A stretch of 64,000 nt of DNA from Anadara kagoshimensis (GCA_021292105.1 CM037874.1:19713534-19777533), one strand, 5' to 3'; positions 1-11,851 are shown, counted from the first letter of the stretch. Made by a program: numbers and translations. The notes: a model not told the origin generated them from the sequence alone.

Positions 1-95
1 TTCCTGCATGGACTCATTCAGCCTCCATACGGATCGGTGCAGAATTGCCCGCATCTCCGGGCATCTTGTTTTTTAGGCAGTTTACTTATTGCTAC

Positions 96-395
96 CTATA
101 TCTCTGCAGATGTTTGGCTTTTATTCCACAACAAAGCTTCGACTCTTTTTTCGTTATATATATCAATCAGTGTGACTTTTGAAAGGTTTGTGTAGTATAT
201 TTCTGCAGATTTTTACTCTCATTCCACAGCAGAGATTCCACTCTTTTTTCGTTAGCTCGGTGTTCGACAGGTCTGTTTTATATCTGCATATTCCACGGCA
301 GAGCTTTTGCTTATTTGCGTTAGCCCAGTTTTAAACTTTTGACAGGTCTGCACTGTATATCTCTGCACATTTTGGCTACCATTCCTCAGCAGACC
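96..395. repeat. Diverged tandem repeat, ~80-100 bp units
   Basis: About four diverged units each carry a TATNTCTGCA start, a CATTCCNCAGCAGA block, a CTTTTTTCGTTA block and a GACAGGTCTG block. A partial unit with the same GACAGGTCTG block resumes at about 769-802, so the SINE at 402-740 interrupts the array. Function unknown; unit boundaries are approximate. Confidence 0.55.
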
Positions 396-401
396 AGTAG
401 T

Positions 402-740
402 GCGGTAGCTCAGTTGGTAGAGTGCTCGCTCCGTAAGTGGGAGGTCGTGGGTTCGATCCCCGGCCGGGTCTGACCCAACTTGAAAGTGGGTAGTGACTGT
501 TTTTCCGCCAAGCTTTCGGCATTACGAAATGAAAGTCACGGTTCTTTCGGATGGGAACTCAAAATAAAAACGAGGTTCCGTGTCATTGTGGGCTTGGCAC
601 GATAAAGAACCCTGCTGCATAATGCCATCAGCGCAACGCAAAGGCAAAATTTCTTACCTTCCCCTTCAGCTGGCAACGTCTCGATATAAGTGAAATATTC
701 TTGACTGGGACGTTAAACACCATAACTCAACTCAACTGAA
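402..740 (+). mobile_element. tRNA-derived SINE, V-SINE/RUDI-like, near full length
   Basis: The head has a perfect pol III A box (TAGCTCAGTTGG, 406-417) and B box (GGTTCGATCCC, 450-460). A central region (GGCTTGGCACGATAAAGAAC) and a tail (CGTCTCGATATAAGTGAAAT, then GGGACGTTAAACACC and a CAACTCAACT end) follow. The same layout recurs at 23961, 24505, 30044 and, reversed, at 17565, which defines a family. The organisation fits molluscan tRNA-SINEs such as RUDI of the V-SINE group; that name is from memory. The tRNA-like part lacks a clean anticodon stem and continues into SINE body, so this is not a tRNA gene. Confidence 0.8.
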
Positions 741-802
741 CTCTCTTTCTCTCTCTTTTTATTGTTTGTTCAGTGTTAAACTTTCGACAGGTCTGTACTG
801 TA

Positions 803-965
803 TACGTGTATAGCTAGCTAAACAGGAGGTGCTAATCCTTCCGGAGCACCTGGCCTCATTTCTATGAAGGAACTCCACGTGTGTTACCTAACTTGTCAGT
901 CCCTAAGTTTTTACTTTGCTTCTGGATTGTTATTCGGAAATGGATAAGTATGTTTGTTTTTGATA
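803..965 (+). mobile_element. 3'-end fragment of the Penelope-like family
   Basis: This is a dispersed repeat beginning near GCTAGCTAAACAGGAGGTGC, with the GGTGCT...AGCACC hairpin and an ACTTTGCTTCTGGATTG tail. Copies at 46060, 51487, 56985 and 59060 (plus) and 46865, 57890, 59820 and 60735 (minus) share it. At 51487 and 57890 it lies directly downstream of RT C-terminal coding sequence, which identifies it as the element's 3' UTR. Confidence 0.65.
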
Positions 966-2015
966 CAAATGGTAATTTTTCCTATCTTTTAAGAGGGCTA
1001 CGGTCGCCGAGTAGAAAACCTATTATGGGTTTCACCGCTGTGTGTTTGAACTCTGGTTAGAAAGCTTTTTCTACTGGTTAGATATAATGGACTGATTTAT
1101 CTACTACATTGCGGACAAGTGGTCTGACAATATAAAGATCGCCATAAGTGCGCATTAGAACAAAGCAGATCTGAAAACATTTGGAATACGAGTTCTGTCG
1201 ATCCCGTTAGAGTATATAAATACATGGCTTTAATGAGACATACCCCAGCGAGTAGGGTTCAACGCTATGCCACGTGATACCCCCTAACGTAACTATGTGA
1301 TTAACACATATTTCCACTGGATATGAAATCGCACGAAAACATTTTCCCATAAAAACGACGTTATTCCGGGAAATTTGCGACGTTGACGTTTTATGAGGTA
1401 ACAATCCTGCAAATTATTGCCCCTTAGAAAAAGTTTTTTGAATATAATATTAAGATACCAAAATCTGAAAAAAAATATTTGAATTTTAAATTCCATGAAT
1501 GGGCGATAAACACTAGTTAGCACTATCAAATCGATACAACTATCAAATCGATACAAATATGGTATTGTTAAACTTAGTTACAAGTACATGTACTCTTAAA
1601 AGTTCTTCTGAGTGGCATACTTTTAGATGATGGATACAATTATTCTTTGTGCTATAGTGTACTACTCTACAGAGGTACTTATAGGCTCAATTAAGTATAA
1701 CCTAAAACTTGGCACGGATTTCTCAAATATAACAAGGACATCTTTATTTTGCTAGTATCTTAAATTTTACTTTGCTTTTGGGATTGTAATTTGAACAAAC
1801 AGGACACAGCGTCTTTGTAGTTTTTTTCAACCTTCCAAGTTGACACAGATAACCGTTGGTCGATTAAATGGTTTTTCCCAGTCAAAAATATTTCAGTGGC
1901 AGAAATTTCTACTTTTTTGAAGGTCTCTTCCGAAGGACATCGTGACTTTTATCTCTAAATGACGAGTGCTTGGCGAAAGAAGTAATGGCCTATTTTGAGG
2001 TCTTGGTCGAATACA
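966..2015. other. AT-rich intergenic DNA, nothing recognised
   Basis: The open frames near 1207-1556 are short, lack recognisable motifs and do not look coding. A short stretch near 1760 resembles the tail of the Penelope 3'-end repeat but is too degenerate to assign. Confidence 0.4.
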
Positions 2016-2019
2016 GGCC

Positions 2020-2095
2020 GATGTTCGAAGCCACTACCTCCCGCATGCACATGTACAAAGCGAGCACTCTCCCAACTTACCTACTGTAGTGGCAA
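2020..2095 (-). mobile_element. SINE head fragment
   Basis: On the minus strand a decayed tRNA-like head reads GGTAAGTTGGGAGAGTGCTC (A-box side) followed by a degenerate B box (GGCTTCGAACATC). It resembles the head of the 402-740 SINE. No matching body follows. Confidence 0.5.
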
Positions 2096-2689
2096 CACAC
2101 ATAACAGATTCTTGTAGACGTTGTAACATTGACCAAGGGGGTGCCAATGTTTTTGTTGTCATTCCATCAAATCATCTCCATATAAACATGATAAACTTAA
2201 CTTTTCAGAAAGAGTCATCTATAGACATTTAATCAAGGTGCTAAGACTTTATAATCTTAGGTTTGAACTTTGAAGATGCCCTCTCATTGATGACACGGGG
2301 ATCTAAAGCATCAACTTAGATCACAGCACTACAGCAACTCCTAATAAAACAACGGACTGATTATTTACGCTTGAGGCTGTGCGTTTACTACCTGCATTAT
2401 ACGGCCTTATCTGGGTCAAAGTTACAATGCGTAACGAAGTCCAGGCTTCATTGTCATTGACAATATCTACCCCTAATAAAGTTTAAAGACTGAGCATCTA
2501 CATAAGGAGTCTCCAAGTTATTACAAAATAAAATTATTCTCAAAATTGAATGACTGTATTTGACTTCTCGTCTGGAGCCTCAATTTGTGTACTTCATTAA
2601 GCATCAGAATTGTTAATGCATAATGAAATCTGGACTTCATTAGGAGTTGGACTTCCTTAGGAGTTGCTAAATATCACTTCACTCTAGCC

Positions 2690-2905
2690 AGGTTTGAATC
2701 TTACTTGTGCAGATGTAAGTGTGCTTCCTCCTAAAGGTTGGTGGTCTTGACTCTGGTTTTCCTTACCAACCCGTAATTGACCACCTTGATATAAGTGATA
2801 GAAACTTGACTGTGACATAAAATATCATTACTTAACTCCATTTCCAACTTGATGCCAGTGAAATATTCTTGACTGTGACTTTAAACACCATTACTAAACT
2901 CCACT
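2690..2905 (+). mobile_element. Two degenerate SINE tail copies
   Basis: Two successive copies of the SINE 3' tail are present: one around 2788-2842 (TTGATATAAGTGATAGAAAC) and one around 2849-2905 (CAGTGAAATATTCTTGACTG then TTTAAACACCATTACTAAAC). Both derive from the RUDI-like tail; heads are missing or unrecognisable. Confidence 0.5.
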
Positions 2906-3129
2906 CCCTTCCAATCCACATCACAAAATTGAACACATAAAAATGTAAACAACTTTTAATATACATGTATATGGTCTTGGACTCTCATTGATGACCTTAT
3001 ATCATAATTAAATCATGGCACTAAAACTAGCACTTCTAATTGTGATTAGTTCATAATTATATACAAATACATATATGTAAAACACAAAAATGATGGGTAA
3101 AACACCAAATTTGATCCTAATTTAACATA

Positions 3130-3590
3130 CAGAGATGTGTAAAGTATCCGGACTCTTTGAAATCTCTTATTTTATATAAAACCATATATTTGTAAAATAT
3201 TCTTTCAAGTTCATTTCTTTAGCAATTTTTATAAAATTTTGATAAATAAATCCAAAATTAGGTGTAGTTTCTTTCAATAATCTTCAAAATATTGTTCGTC
3301 TTAAAACATTCAAGAAAACATAAGATGAACAGCATGGTAAATGTTTAACTGCTATGTGAAACACGATTTATAGATAAGTAAATTTCAATTTAAAAAAAAA
3401 ATCTGTTGTTTTTAAAATGCTTTATATTATTTTTAAGAAAAAATTCAAACAAATTTTACATTTAACAGTAAAAAATCCATGGAAATAAGACCAAGACATA
3501 ATATTTTGAGCATTTAAAAAAAAAAAAGTGGTTTTACATGAATGAAAGAAGGATCTTACTAAGAGTCCGAATAGATTTTGCACATCTCTG
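3130..3590. mobile_element. MITE with ~28 bp inverted repeats and TA duplication
   Basis: The left end CAGAGATGTGTAAAG...CCGGACTCT (3130-3156) is matched in inverted form by AGAGTCCGAATAG...CACATCTCTG at the right end (to 3590). TA flanks both sides, as expected for Tc1/mariner-type insertion. The interior is AT-rich and non-coding. Confidence 0.7.
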
Positions 3591-3923
3591 TAGTATTTGA
3601 TTTCTCAAAGGGAGATAATATTATGTATCACCGTACTTTGGTTTCCAAGATATACCAATGTAACAAAAAATATTGACTGTCAAATTTTTAAGCATGATTA
3701 TGAATTGTTTCTTGATTGAATATAAAAGAAATAAAATATCTGAAGATCATTTGAAAAAGTAAAATAAAATACCATTGAAAAAAACAAAGTCCATCTGTCT
3801 GTCTTTACCAGATCAAAATGATGAAACCTTATATTTTTGTTATTGTATACATTATATTTTCTGTGTTTTATTTCAAAATGGTATATAAAATGCACATTAA
3901 TATATAAATTATTGTTATATATC

Positions 3924-3951
3924 AAAAAAAAAAAAAAAAAAAAAAAAAAAA
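3924..3951. repeat. Poly(A) tract, 28 bp
   Basis: An uninterrupted A run. The open frames crossing it on both strands are low-complexity artefacts. Confidence 0.9.
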
Positions 3952-5074
3952 GAATGAATATCATAATATTCACACAAACACTCACGACTATAGAAGTCTC
4001 AATTTCCAAGAAAAAATATTCATCAATTTTGCCATAAATGAAATTTTATAGTTAAGTCTAAATGTGTTTTTATTAGTTTTACAAGTCATTTATTCAAAAG
4101 ATTGTCAACAACAATAAGTTAAATATAAAGAACATGTCATCAGAGATATTCTGTTGTCCAAACACTTTTTCTTTCAAGATAAGAAGAACCATCATTGGTG
4201 CCCATATGCATGAATGTCATATTATTTTGCTTTTAAATATTTGTTCAGATAAAAAGGATTTCTGTAACACACGATATTAGCACAAAGTCACAACATCAAC
4301 AAGCTTCATTCATTCTGAAAACAATTTGGATTGCATCTTTGTAATTTTCAATCAATGGAAAGCCTGCAAATAGAAACAGAAAACATGAATTTATGTTTCA
4401 GTTTCCTCTTTAATAGATGCATGTGTTTGAAAACCAAATAAAAATTTAAATTATTAAACAAAAACACATTTGAATTTATAATGGAAATAATACTATAAAA
4501 GACAATATATTGTATCTTACCTATAAATAGGAGCAGGACAATATACGCCCTTCTTGCATTTTCTACATTATGTCCTTTTTTTGGTAACTCATGTAAAAAT
4601 TTCATGTATCATGTTCATTTTACAACATCATGCCAAATTTGAAAGCAATCGATGAAGTACTATGGGATTTGTTTAACCCACAAGCTGAACAGACAGACAA
4701 ACGGACAACATCATACCTCCCTTTGACAGGCGTATAAATATAGACAGGCAAAGCACATGGTGAGTAATTTGTGGTGCACTCCATTGGAATACCATGTCAC
4801 ACCTGTAGTACAAATGGATTGTCTATCAATGACTAAATGTGATGATTCAGGACATGGAAACTGTGTTAAATGTCAATTTTGATAATGTACTGAATATATT
4901 TTAAATACCACATACTAGTATTGCCCATAAATCTAGGTTTTTTATTTCCATATTAGTGTTTGGCAACATCATATGAAAGAACATTCTTAAGTTCAAAATT
5001 ACAAGATATTAAAATTCTAAATCAGACAAAAGGTTAAAACACTTACCCAAGATATAAGTACAATGGACACAGAA
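3952..5074. other. 3' flank / possible 3' UTR of MGST3
   Basis: No coding sequence was recognised. A splice-donor-like GGTAAGT on the minus strand at about 5042-5048, just past the MGST3 stop, could allow a spliced 3' UTR. Around 4620-4740 there is a common mollusc repeat piece with ACAGACAGACAAACGGACAA. Confidence 0.35.
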
Positions 5075-8000
5075 TTACTCGAATGGTAACCATTTCAGTT
5101 GTCTCACAGCCAGACCTAATACGGCACCCAACATTCCTATCTCTGCCAAATGTCCAAAGGCACCCCAACGTCTGTTATCAGGCTCTGTGTAAATAAAAAT
5201 ATATAATTTAACCTAGTTTTGTCTCAATTATGGCAAACGGTTGATTGTTGGTTGTTGTCAGAGCAGCGACATCGATCCCAATACTAACAAGCAAATTCAG
5301 TGAAATTCAGCAGGTTCTTTGTGATTTGCACTTCATGCTTATGTGAGTGATGTCCCTAACATTTGTGCTAACTATTATCCCTTTTCATATACATTGATAA
5401 ACAAAATTTGATAGCTTCTTGTGAAAAAAGAGGAGTCTCTTTAAAGACAAATACTGTTGCCAACATTGCTTAGAGTACCAAATCTAAAATTTGACTTTGT
5501 GAAGTTTGATCTACACACTAAACTTTAGTATGCAGCACAATGTCATATGTTGGTATATAGTTGATCTCTGATTGATTGAATTCCATCAACAGACATTTGT
5601 CTTATTTGAAAAAATTTAAAGGGTCTCAACTCCTAAAAAATCAATGTACTGGAACAGGAAAATAATATGCACAACTAAACATTCCAATTATTATTCCTGT
5701 TAATTTTTTTTACTACTATCTGATGGACAGTTTGGAGACCTTGTGAGAACAAAGAGTGACTGACATGGGTATGGATAGACAGAATGCATTATTATATAAT
5801 TTCTCACTGGAGATAAAAATATAAAACCCAAAATATTAAATATACATGTACTTTAAAATTTAAGAAAATGATCAGATTATCTTATAATACATGTAATTTT
5901 ATACCTCCTGTGTAATATCCCTTAGCATATGCAATTCTACTGATGATGTAAACCAGACCAAATCCAGCACAGGCTTTCTGAAATGAACACAATAGTCTGT
6001 TTTACTGTTGTAACATCAATATTAGAGCCATTTTCTTTAAAAATAAACCAAATTGAATATTAGTTTTATATAATGTATTCATCCAAGATTTTGATGTTAC
6101 CAGTTCCACAATCAGGGATCTACCGTAAATTAAATGTTTAGTATGATTTCAGATACCAGTCAGATTGTCTGTTCGGGATGCAGTTTCTCATACCCTGCAT
6201 TTGTTTAACATAATTTGAGATACCAATTAAATTGTCTGTTTGAGATGTGGTGTCTCATACCTTGCAGAAGTTCTGCCTATTTTCAGACACTGATCGAATT
6301 ATCTATCAAGATTGGGTTTGACATAACCGGTTGATGTACATTATGATTTCTATATGACTTGTATCACGATTACACTTACAGGATATTGTAGGCCTCCAAC
6401 CAACAGCAACATAAGGAAAGTAGGATGTGATTCAAGGCTAAAATAGAATATAACATGTATAATAAACATACAGTGGTACCTCTCATAATAGAGGTAAATA
6501 ATTGATTATTTCAATCTAGGCCAGATGATGGTTCTATTTATATGTATATTTGTTGCCCTAATTATTTAGGTATTTACCGACATGATTTAACACTTTATAG
6601 CATATGAAGAAAAAAATTACTGTTTTATAAAAATCAAGAAAAAAAAAGTCAAACACAAACCAAGTACATGTATAAACATTTTGACATAATTGATTTCTTT
6701 GTTTTGAAATTACTTTTTAGTTTCAATGGTAATTTTTAGCTCGCACTTAATTAAATTGATAATACATTAATGAATACAACACTTAAATGACAATTAAGAG
6801 ATACTTGGTGTAATTTATGTTTTTTGCCAATTATTTTAATTACTTACGTGTTCTGGTGAGCTCTCTGAATGCAGTTAAACATTTTGTTGTCTGGACTATA
6901 CATAGTGGGATACTAGATAAAACATAAAACAAACAAAACATTTTTATAAATATACTTAAAACAAGAAGCCCATGGGCCTTAACGCTCACCTGAGGCTGAG
7001 TACATATCTCATGCAGAGGTTTAATGGTCAATGACATTAATAAAAGAGAATATCAAAATTTTTAGCAGCAAGGGCCAATAATATGCAAGTATTTTTTCTG
7101 CAAATTAATTATAATAATTATTATATAAGTATGCTATATATCACATATCTAAAGTCTAGCTACAATATATTATTTATAAACAGTTAAAACATCTATATGT
7201 TTAAATTTCACTAGGTCAATACCTACAATACTCTAATATACATGCCTATACAAAAAGTTTATAGTTTTTGAGATAATTAACCATTTACGTATTCATTCAT
7301 GTCTTTGACCTTGACCTTTGAACCTATGACCTTCATTGGTATATCAAAATATCGTTAGGCCAATACCTACAATAATCCAATATACATGTCTATACAAAAA
7401 GTTTAGTTTTTGAGATAATTAACCATTTCAGTATTCATTTGCATCTATGACCTTGAACTTTGAACCTATGACTTTTATTCATATATCAAAATGATTGTTG
7501 TGCAAATGCCTACAATATTCTAATATACATGCCTATACAAAAAGTTTATAGTTTTTGAGACAATTAACCATTTCAGTATTCGTTTGCATCTATGACCTTG
7601 ACCTTTTAACCTATGACCTTCATTCATATTAAGCCAATACCTAAAATATTCTTATATACATGCCTATACAAAAAGTTTATAGTTTTTGAGATAATTTACC
7701 ATTTCAGTAATTGTTTGCATCTATGACCTTGACCTTTGAACCTATGACCTTTATTCATATATCAAAATGATTGTTGTGCAAATGCCTTCAATATTCTAAT
7801 ATACATGCCAATACAAAAAGTTTATAGTTTTTGAAATAATTAACGATTTCAGCATTTGTACGTGTCTATAACCTTGACCTTTGAACCTATGACCTTCATT
7901 CGTATATCAAAAAGATTGTTAGGCCAATACCTACTATATTCCAATATACATGCCCATACAAAGTTTATAGTTTTTGAGATAATTAACTGTTTAAGTATTT

Positions 8001-11000
8001 GTTTACATCTATGACCTTGACCTTTTAAACTATGACCTTCATTCATATATCAAAATGATCCTTAGGCTAATACCTACAATATTCCAATATACATGTCTAT
8101 ACAAAAAGTTTATAGTTTTTGAGATAATTAACCATTTCAGTATTCGTTTGCATCTATGACCTTGACCTTTGAACCTATGACCTTCATTCATATAACAAAA
8201 TGATTGTTAGGCAGTACCTACAATATTCCAATATACATGCCTATACAAAAAGTTTATAGTTTTCAAGATATATTGACAAATACATTAATTTTAGCGATTT
8301 CCCTCTTAAGTACCTTGCCATTTCCCCATTTTGGCCTCAACATTTATGATTTGTGCAAATCTGAAACTAGGTGCCCTAAGTATGTTTCATATGAAATATC
8401 TAAGCTATATCTCTTGTAAGTTCAGAGGAGATGATTTTTAAAGATTTTCACAATTTTCCCCTTTATAGGGCCCCCAGGGGACATAATCCTTTCATTTTTG
8501 TGCAAATCTGAAAGCCCCTCAACCAGACTTCATTACTGCTAAATATCATCCAATTTGGCTTTGCACTTTTAGACGAGTTCATTAAAATGTGAAAAGTTTA
8601 CACACGACACAGGACGGACGACGGACGAAGATAGATAGCAATAGCTCATCTGAGCTAAAAAAATTAGGAACCGATGTAAAATTTGTAATGAAAATCAATA
8701 ATTGAAGAAAATATAAAATTCATCAGTATTTTGTTCCATGTTTTCTTGTTTCAAATGATGAAATAAAGTAAATTTTTGTGCATGGAATTAAATCTCATTA
8801 ATGAAAAATTTTATTTTGTTCCATGTTTTCTTGTTTCAAATGATGAAATAAAGTAAATTTTTGTGCATGGAATTAAATCTCATTAATGAAAAATTTTACA
8901 AGAAGTGTACCCCATAAGGTTTTTAATTGTGAATGGGGCTCATTATCAGCCCTAAACATGAAACAAGAGGCCCAGGGGCCACATCGCTCACCTGAGCAAC
9001 TTGCTAGGTAGAAGCCGAAATGAGTTCAGTATTGAAGTGAGTGCAGGGGAGGGAGGTTTTGTACAAACTGAAATCTATACTTCCTACCGATGCTTTTCAC
9101 TAAACAATTTGTAAGTATTTCTATGTACCATAAAAGGTTGATGTTTCGACAAGCCTCGGCTTATTCCGTTACCTTTTTCTTACAGCATTTCAACCAATGA
9201 AATAATTTTAAAAAAAATTTTCATCATGCAATCTACCAATCTCAAAAGAGAGAAAATGCATATGCCGAATACTGTAATCGGGAAATGGCAAATAGAAATT
9301 ATAGAATACAGCAGGATTTACATTAAAAATTAGCTTTTAAATACAAGTACAATTAATATATTTCTCATGAACAATATATTTAACTTTATATCAAAATACT
9401 TATATAAAAGAATACAGCATGGAAAATACACTATTATTTAACCATGATTTGAACAAACTTGAATCTACACTACCTGAGGATGCTTCCATTTTAATTTGAG
9501 CTTTCCTGGCCTAATAGTTTTTGAGGAGAAGATTTTTAAAGATTCTCTCTATATATTCCTGTGTAAAACTTGACCCCCCTCTTGTGGCCCCACCCTACCC
9601 CCAGGGACTATGATTTGAACAAACTTGAATCTACACTACCTGAGGATGCTTCCATTTTAATTTGAGCTTTTCTGGCCTAATAGTTTTTGAGAAAAAGATT
9701 TTAAAAAATTTTCTTTATATTTCCTATGTAAAACTTGATCCCCCTCTTGTGACCCCTCCCTACCCCCGGGGACCATGATTTGAACAAACTTGAATCTACA
9801 CTACCTGAGGATGCTTCCATTTTAATTTGAGCTTTTCAGGCCTAATAGTTTTTGAGAAGAAGATTTTTAAAGATTTTCTCTATATACTCCTATGTAAAAC
9901 TTGATCCCCCTCTTGTGGCCCCTCCCTACCCCCGGGGACCATGATTTGAACAAACTTGAATCTACACTACCTGAGGATGCTTCCATTTTAATTTGAGCTT
10001 TCCTGGCCTAATAGTTTTTGAGGAGAAGATTTTTAAAGATTCTCTCTATATATTCCTGTGTAAAACTTGACCCCCCTCTTGTGGCCCCACCCTACCCCCA
10101 GGGACTATGATTTGAACAAACTTGAATCTACACTACCTGAGGATGCTTCCATTTTAATTTGAGCTTTTCTGGCCTAATAGTTTTTGAGAAAAAGATTTTT
10201 AAAAATTTTCTTTATATATCCTATGTAAAACTTGATCCCCCTCTTGTGACCCCTCCCTACCCCCGGGGACCATGATTTGAACAAACTTGAATCTACACTA
10301 CCTGAGGATGCTTCCATTTTAATTTGAGCTTTTCAGGCCTAATAGTTTTTGAGAAGAAGATTTTTAAAGATTTTCTCTATATACTCCTATGTAAAACTTG
10401 ATCCCCCTCTTGTGGCCCCTCCCTACCCCGGGGACCATGATTTGAACAAACTTGAATCTACACTACCTGAGGATGCTTCCATTTTAATTTGAGCTTTCCT
10501 GGCCTAATAGTTTTTGAGGAGAAGATTTTTAAAGATTCTCTCTATATATTCCTGTGTAAAACTTGACCCCCCTCTTGTGGCCCCACCCTACCCCCAGGGA
10601 CTATGATTTGAACAAACTTGAATCTACACTACCTGAGGATGCTTCCATTTTAATTTGAGCTTTTCTGGCCTAATAGTTTTTGAGAAAAAGATTTTTAAAA
10701 ATTTTCTTTATATATTCCTATGTAAAACTTGATCCCCCTCTTGTGACCCCTCCCTACCCCCGGGGACCATGATTTGAACAAACTTGAATCTACACTACCT
10801 GAGGATGCTTCCATTTTAATTTGAGCTTTTCAGGCCTAATAGTTTTTGAGAAGAAGATTTTTAAAGATTTTCTCTATATACTCCTATGTAAAACTTGATC
10901 CCCCTCTTGTGGCCCCTCCCTACCCCCGGGGACCATGATTTGAACAAACTTGAATCTACACTTCCTAAGGATGCCTCCACAAAAGTTTAAGCTTTACAGG

Positions 11001-11082
11001 CCGAATAGTTTTTGAGAAGAAGATTTTTGAAAAATACCAACAAAGTTTCAATAATTCTCAATTATCTCCCCTTTAAAGAGGG

Positions 11083-11121
<39 letters not shown>

Positions 11122-11169
11122 TAGTGGTGCTTTGTGCCAAATTTGGTTGAAATCTGCCCAGTGGTTCGT

Positions 11170-11220
<51 letters not shown>

Positions 11221-11237
11221 GACGACAGACAACGGAC

Positions 11238-11269
<32 letters not shown>

Positions 11270-11851
11270 TGGCTCAGGTGAGCTAAAAACGAAAGCCCTG
11301 AAAGGACAATGCCTTATATTTGAGATGTCACATTTCTTAAAATGGGTGCATAAAAATTCTGCAGCCAATCTGGTACTTAAACCCTGGATCTTCAATTTAC
11401 TGGTTTACAGACTGAGCCACTGGACCACCTATTGAGTAAATCTAAATCCCCGCTGCCATAATTTACAAGTTAATTGAAATTAAAACATACCGGGACTTCA
11501 TACTTCTTTCTGGCCATACCAACATTGATACCCATCCACATATTTAGAAAGGTACTACCAGCTCCAACAAGTACAACATATCCATAATGTTCAGGTAAAT
11601 CTTCTACAATCTTTGATAGTCCCATTGTTAATACTCTACAAAAATGAGTAAATTATTATATTATATTTATAAAGGACAGTTAAAATCAATAATGACATTC
11701 TCTTCCCTGCTTACAGTAAAACTTAAAATGCTGGTTATACACAGAGTGACACCAGATAAAAGATAAAGTTACTTCCATGTTAAATCATCAGGTTTACAAC
11801 TTTGCATGATACTTTGTCCGTCACATGCATTACTTACTGCCCTCCAGCCAT
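5075..11851 (-). CDS. MGST3: Microsomal glutathione S-transferase 3-like, six coding exons
   Basis: A complete 154 aa MAPEG-family protein is encoded by six minus-strand exons with GT..AG junctions and continuous phase: 11838-11851, 11491-11635, 6848-6912, 6380-6437, 5905-5977 and 5075-5184 (stop at 5075-5077). Human MGST3 is 152 aa. It should be an integral membrane protein with four helices (ER or outer mitochondrial membrane) that conjugates glutathione and reduces lipid hydroperoxides. Visible landmarks are a first helix around residues 23-42 followed by ARKKYEVP, the family signature FNCIQRAHQNTLE at 65-77 (glutathione-binding RxxQN and E), helix 2 (81-91), SRIAYAKGYYTGEP (107-120) and a final helix (132-146). 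The first coding exon is only 14 nt (MAGG plus part of Q); its frame joins exon 2 exactly, and an alternative internal ATG lies at 11623-11625. Intron 2 (6913-11490) is filled by two tandem-array elements. 5' UTR exons are not resolved. Confidence 0.93.
6958..8658 (+). mobile_element. DINE/pearl-like (Helentron-type) element 1 in MGST3 intron 2
   Basis: The 5' end is ACAAGAAGCCCATGGGCCTT followed by CGCTCACCTGAG. The body is a tandem array (7200-8270). The 3' end has GGACGGACGACGGACGA and a terminal AGCTCATCTGAGCTAAAA, i.e. a short palindrome running into CTAA. A conserved 5' block, internal minisatellite and 3' stem-loop is the layout of DINE-1/HINE elements and of bivalve pearl elements. 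No coding capacity. Class assignment is by architecture only. Confidence 0.6.
7200..8270 (+). repeat. Tandem array, eight ~144 bp units
   Basis: The anchor CAAAAAGTTTATAG (or CAAAGTTT) occurs at 7251, 7395, 7538, 7669, 7814, 7959, 8102 and 8246, spacing 131-145 bp. Most units carry TGACCTTGACCTTTGAACCT followed by ATGACCTT, i.e. several TGACCT half-sites. Homologous units occur reversed in the lectin gene intron (25560-26110). Confidence 0.9.
8728..8897. repeat. 85 bp tandem duplication
   Basis: Two essentially identical 85 bp copies start at 8728 and 8813 (ATTTTGTTCCATGTTTTCTT...). They lie between the two DINE-like elements inside MGST3 intron 2. Confidence 0.9.
9444..10934 (+). repeat. 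Higher-order tandem array: 3-mer of ~166 bp units repeated three times
   Basis: The unit start ATGATTTGAACAAACTTGAA falls at 9444, 9610, 9775, 9941, 10107, 10272, 10437, 10603 and 10769, with a diverged tenth unit at 10935. Three subtypes alternate strictly and differ at CTTTCCTGG/CTTTTCTGG/CTTTTCAGG and GAGGAGAAG/GAGAAAAAG/GAGAAGAAG. The true period is therefore about 497 bp, with three near-identical periods. Confidence 0.92.
11256..11286 (+). other. Terminal hairpin followed by CTAA (Helitron-like 3' end)
   Basis: CTCACTTGAGCC, loop TTT and GGCTCAGGTGAG form a 12 bp stem with one T-G wobble, immediately followed by CTAA. A hairpin next to a CTRR end is the classical Helitron/Helentron 3' terminus. 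Confidence 0.6.
11295..11445 (-). mobile_element. tRNA-derived SINE fragment, second family
   Basis: The minus strand reads GTGGCTCAGTCTGTAAACC (A-box-like) and GATCCAGGGTTTAAG (degenerate B box), then CCAGATTGGCTGCAGAATTT. The body differs from the RUDI-like family. Confidence 0.5.

Larger units (their letters stand above)
8962..11286 (+). mobile_element. DINE/pearl-like (Helentron-type) element 2 in MGST3 intron 2
   Basis: The 5' end ACAAGAGGCCCAGGGGCCAC then CGCTCACCTGAG is homologous to element 1. It is followed by about 480 bp of unique sequence, a 166 bp-unit array (9444-10934), a diverged last unit, a GACGACGACAACAACGACG stretch and the terminal hairpin plus CTAA at 11256-11286. Non-coding and same orientation as element 1. 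Confidence 0.65.

Noticed and set aside
402..475. Genuine tRNA gene (perfect A and B boxes)
   Set aside because: No proper anticodon stem or acceptor pairing, and the tRNA-like part continues into a SINE body found at four other sites.
7200..10934. CRISPR-like arrays
   Set aside because: Units are 144-166 bp with no short repeat/unique spacer structure, in an animal intron.
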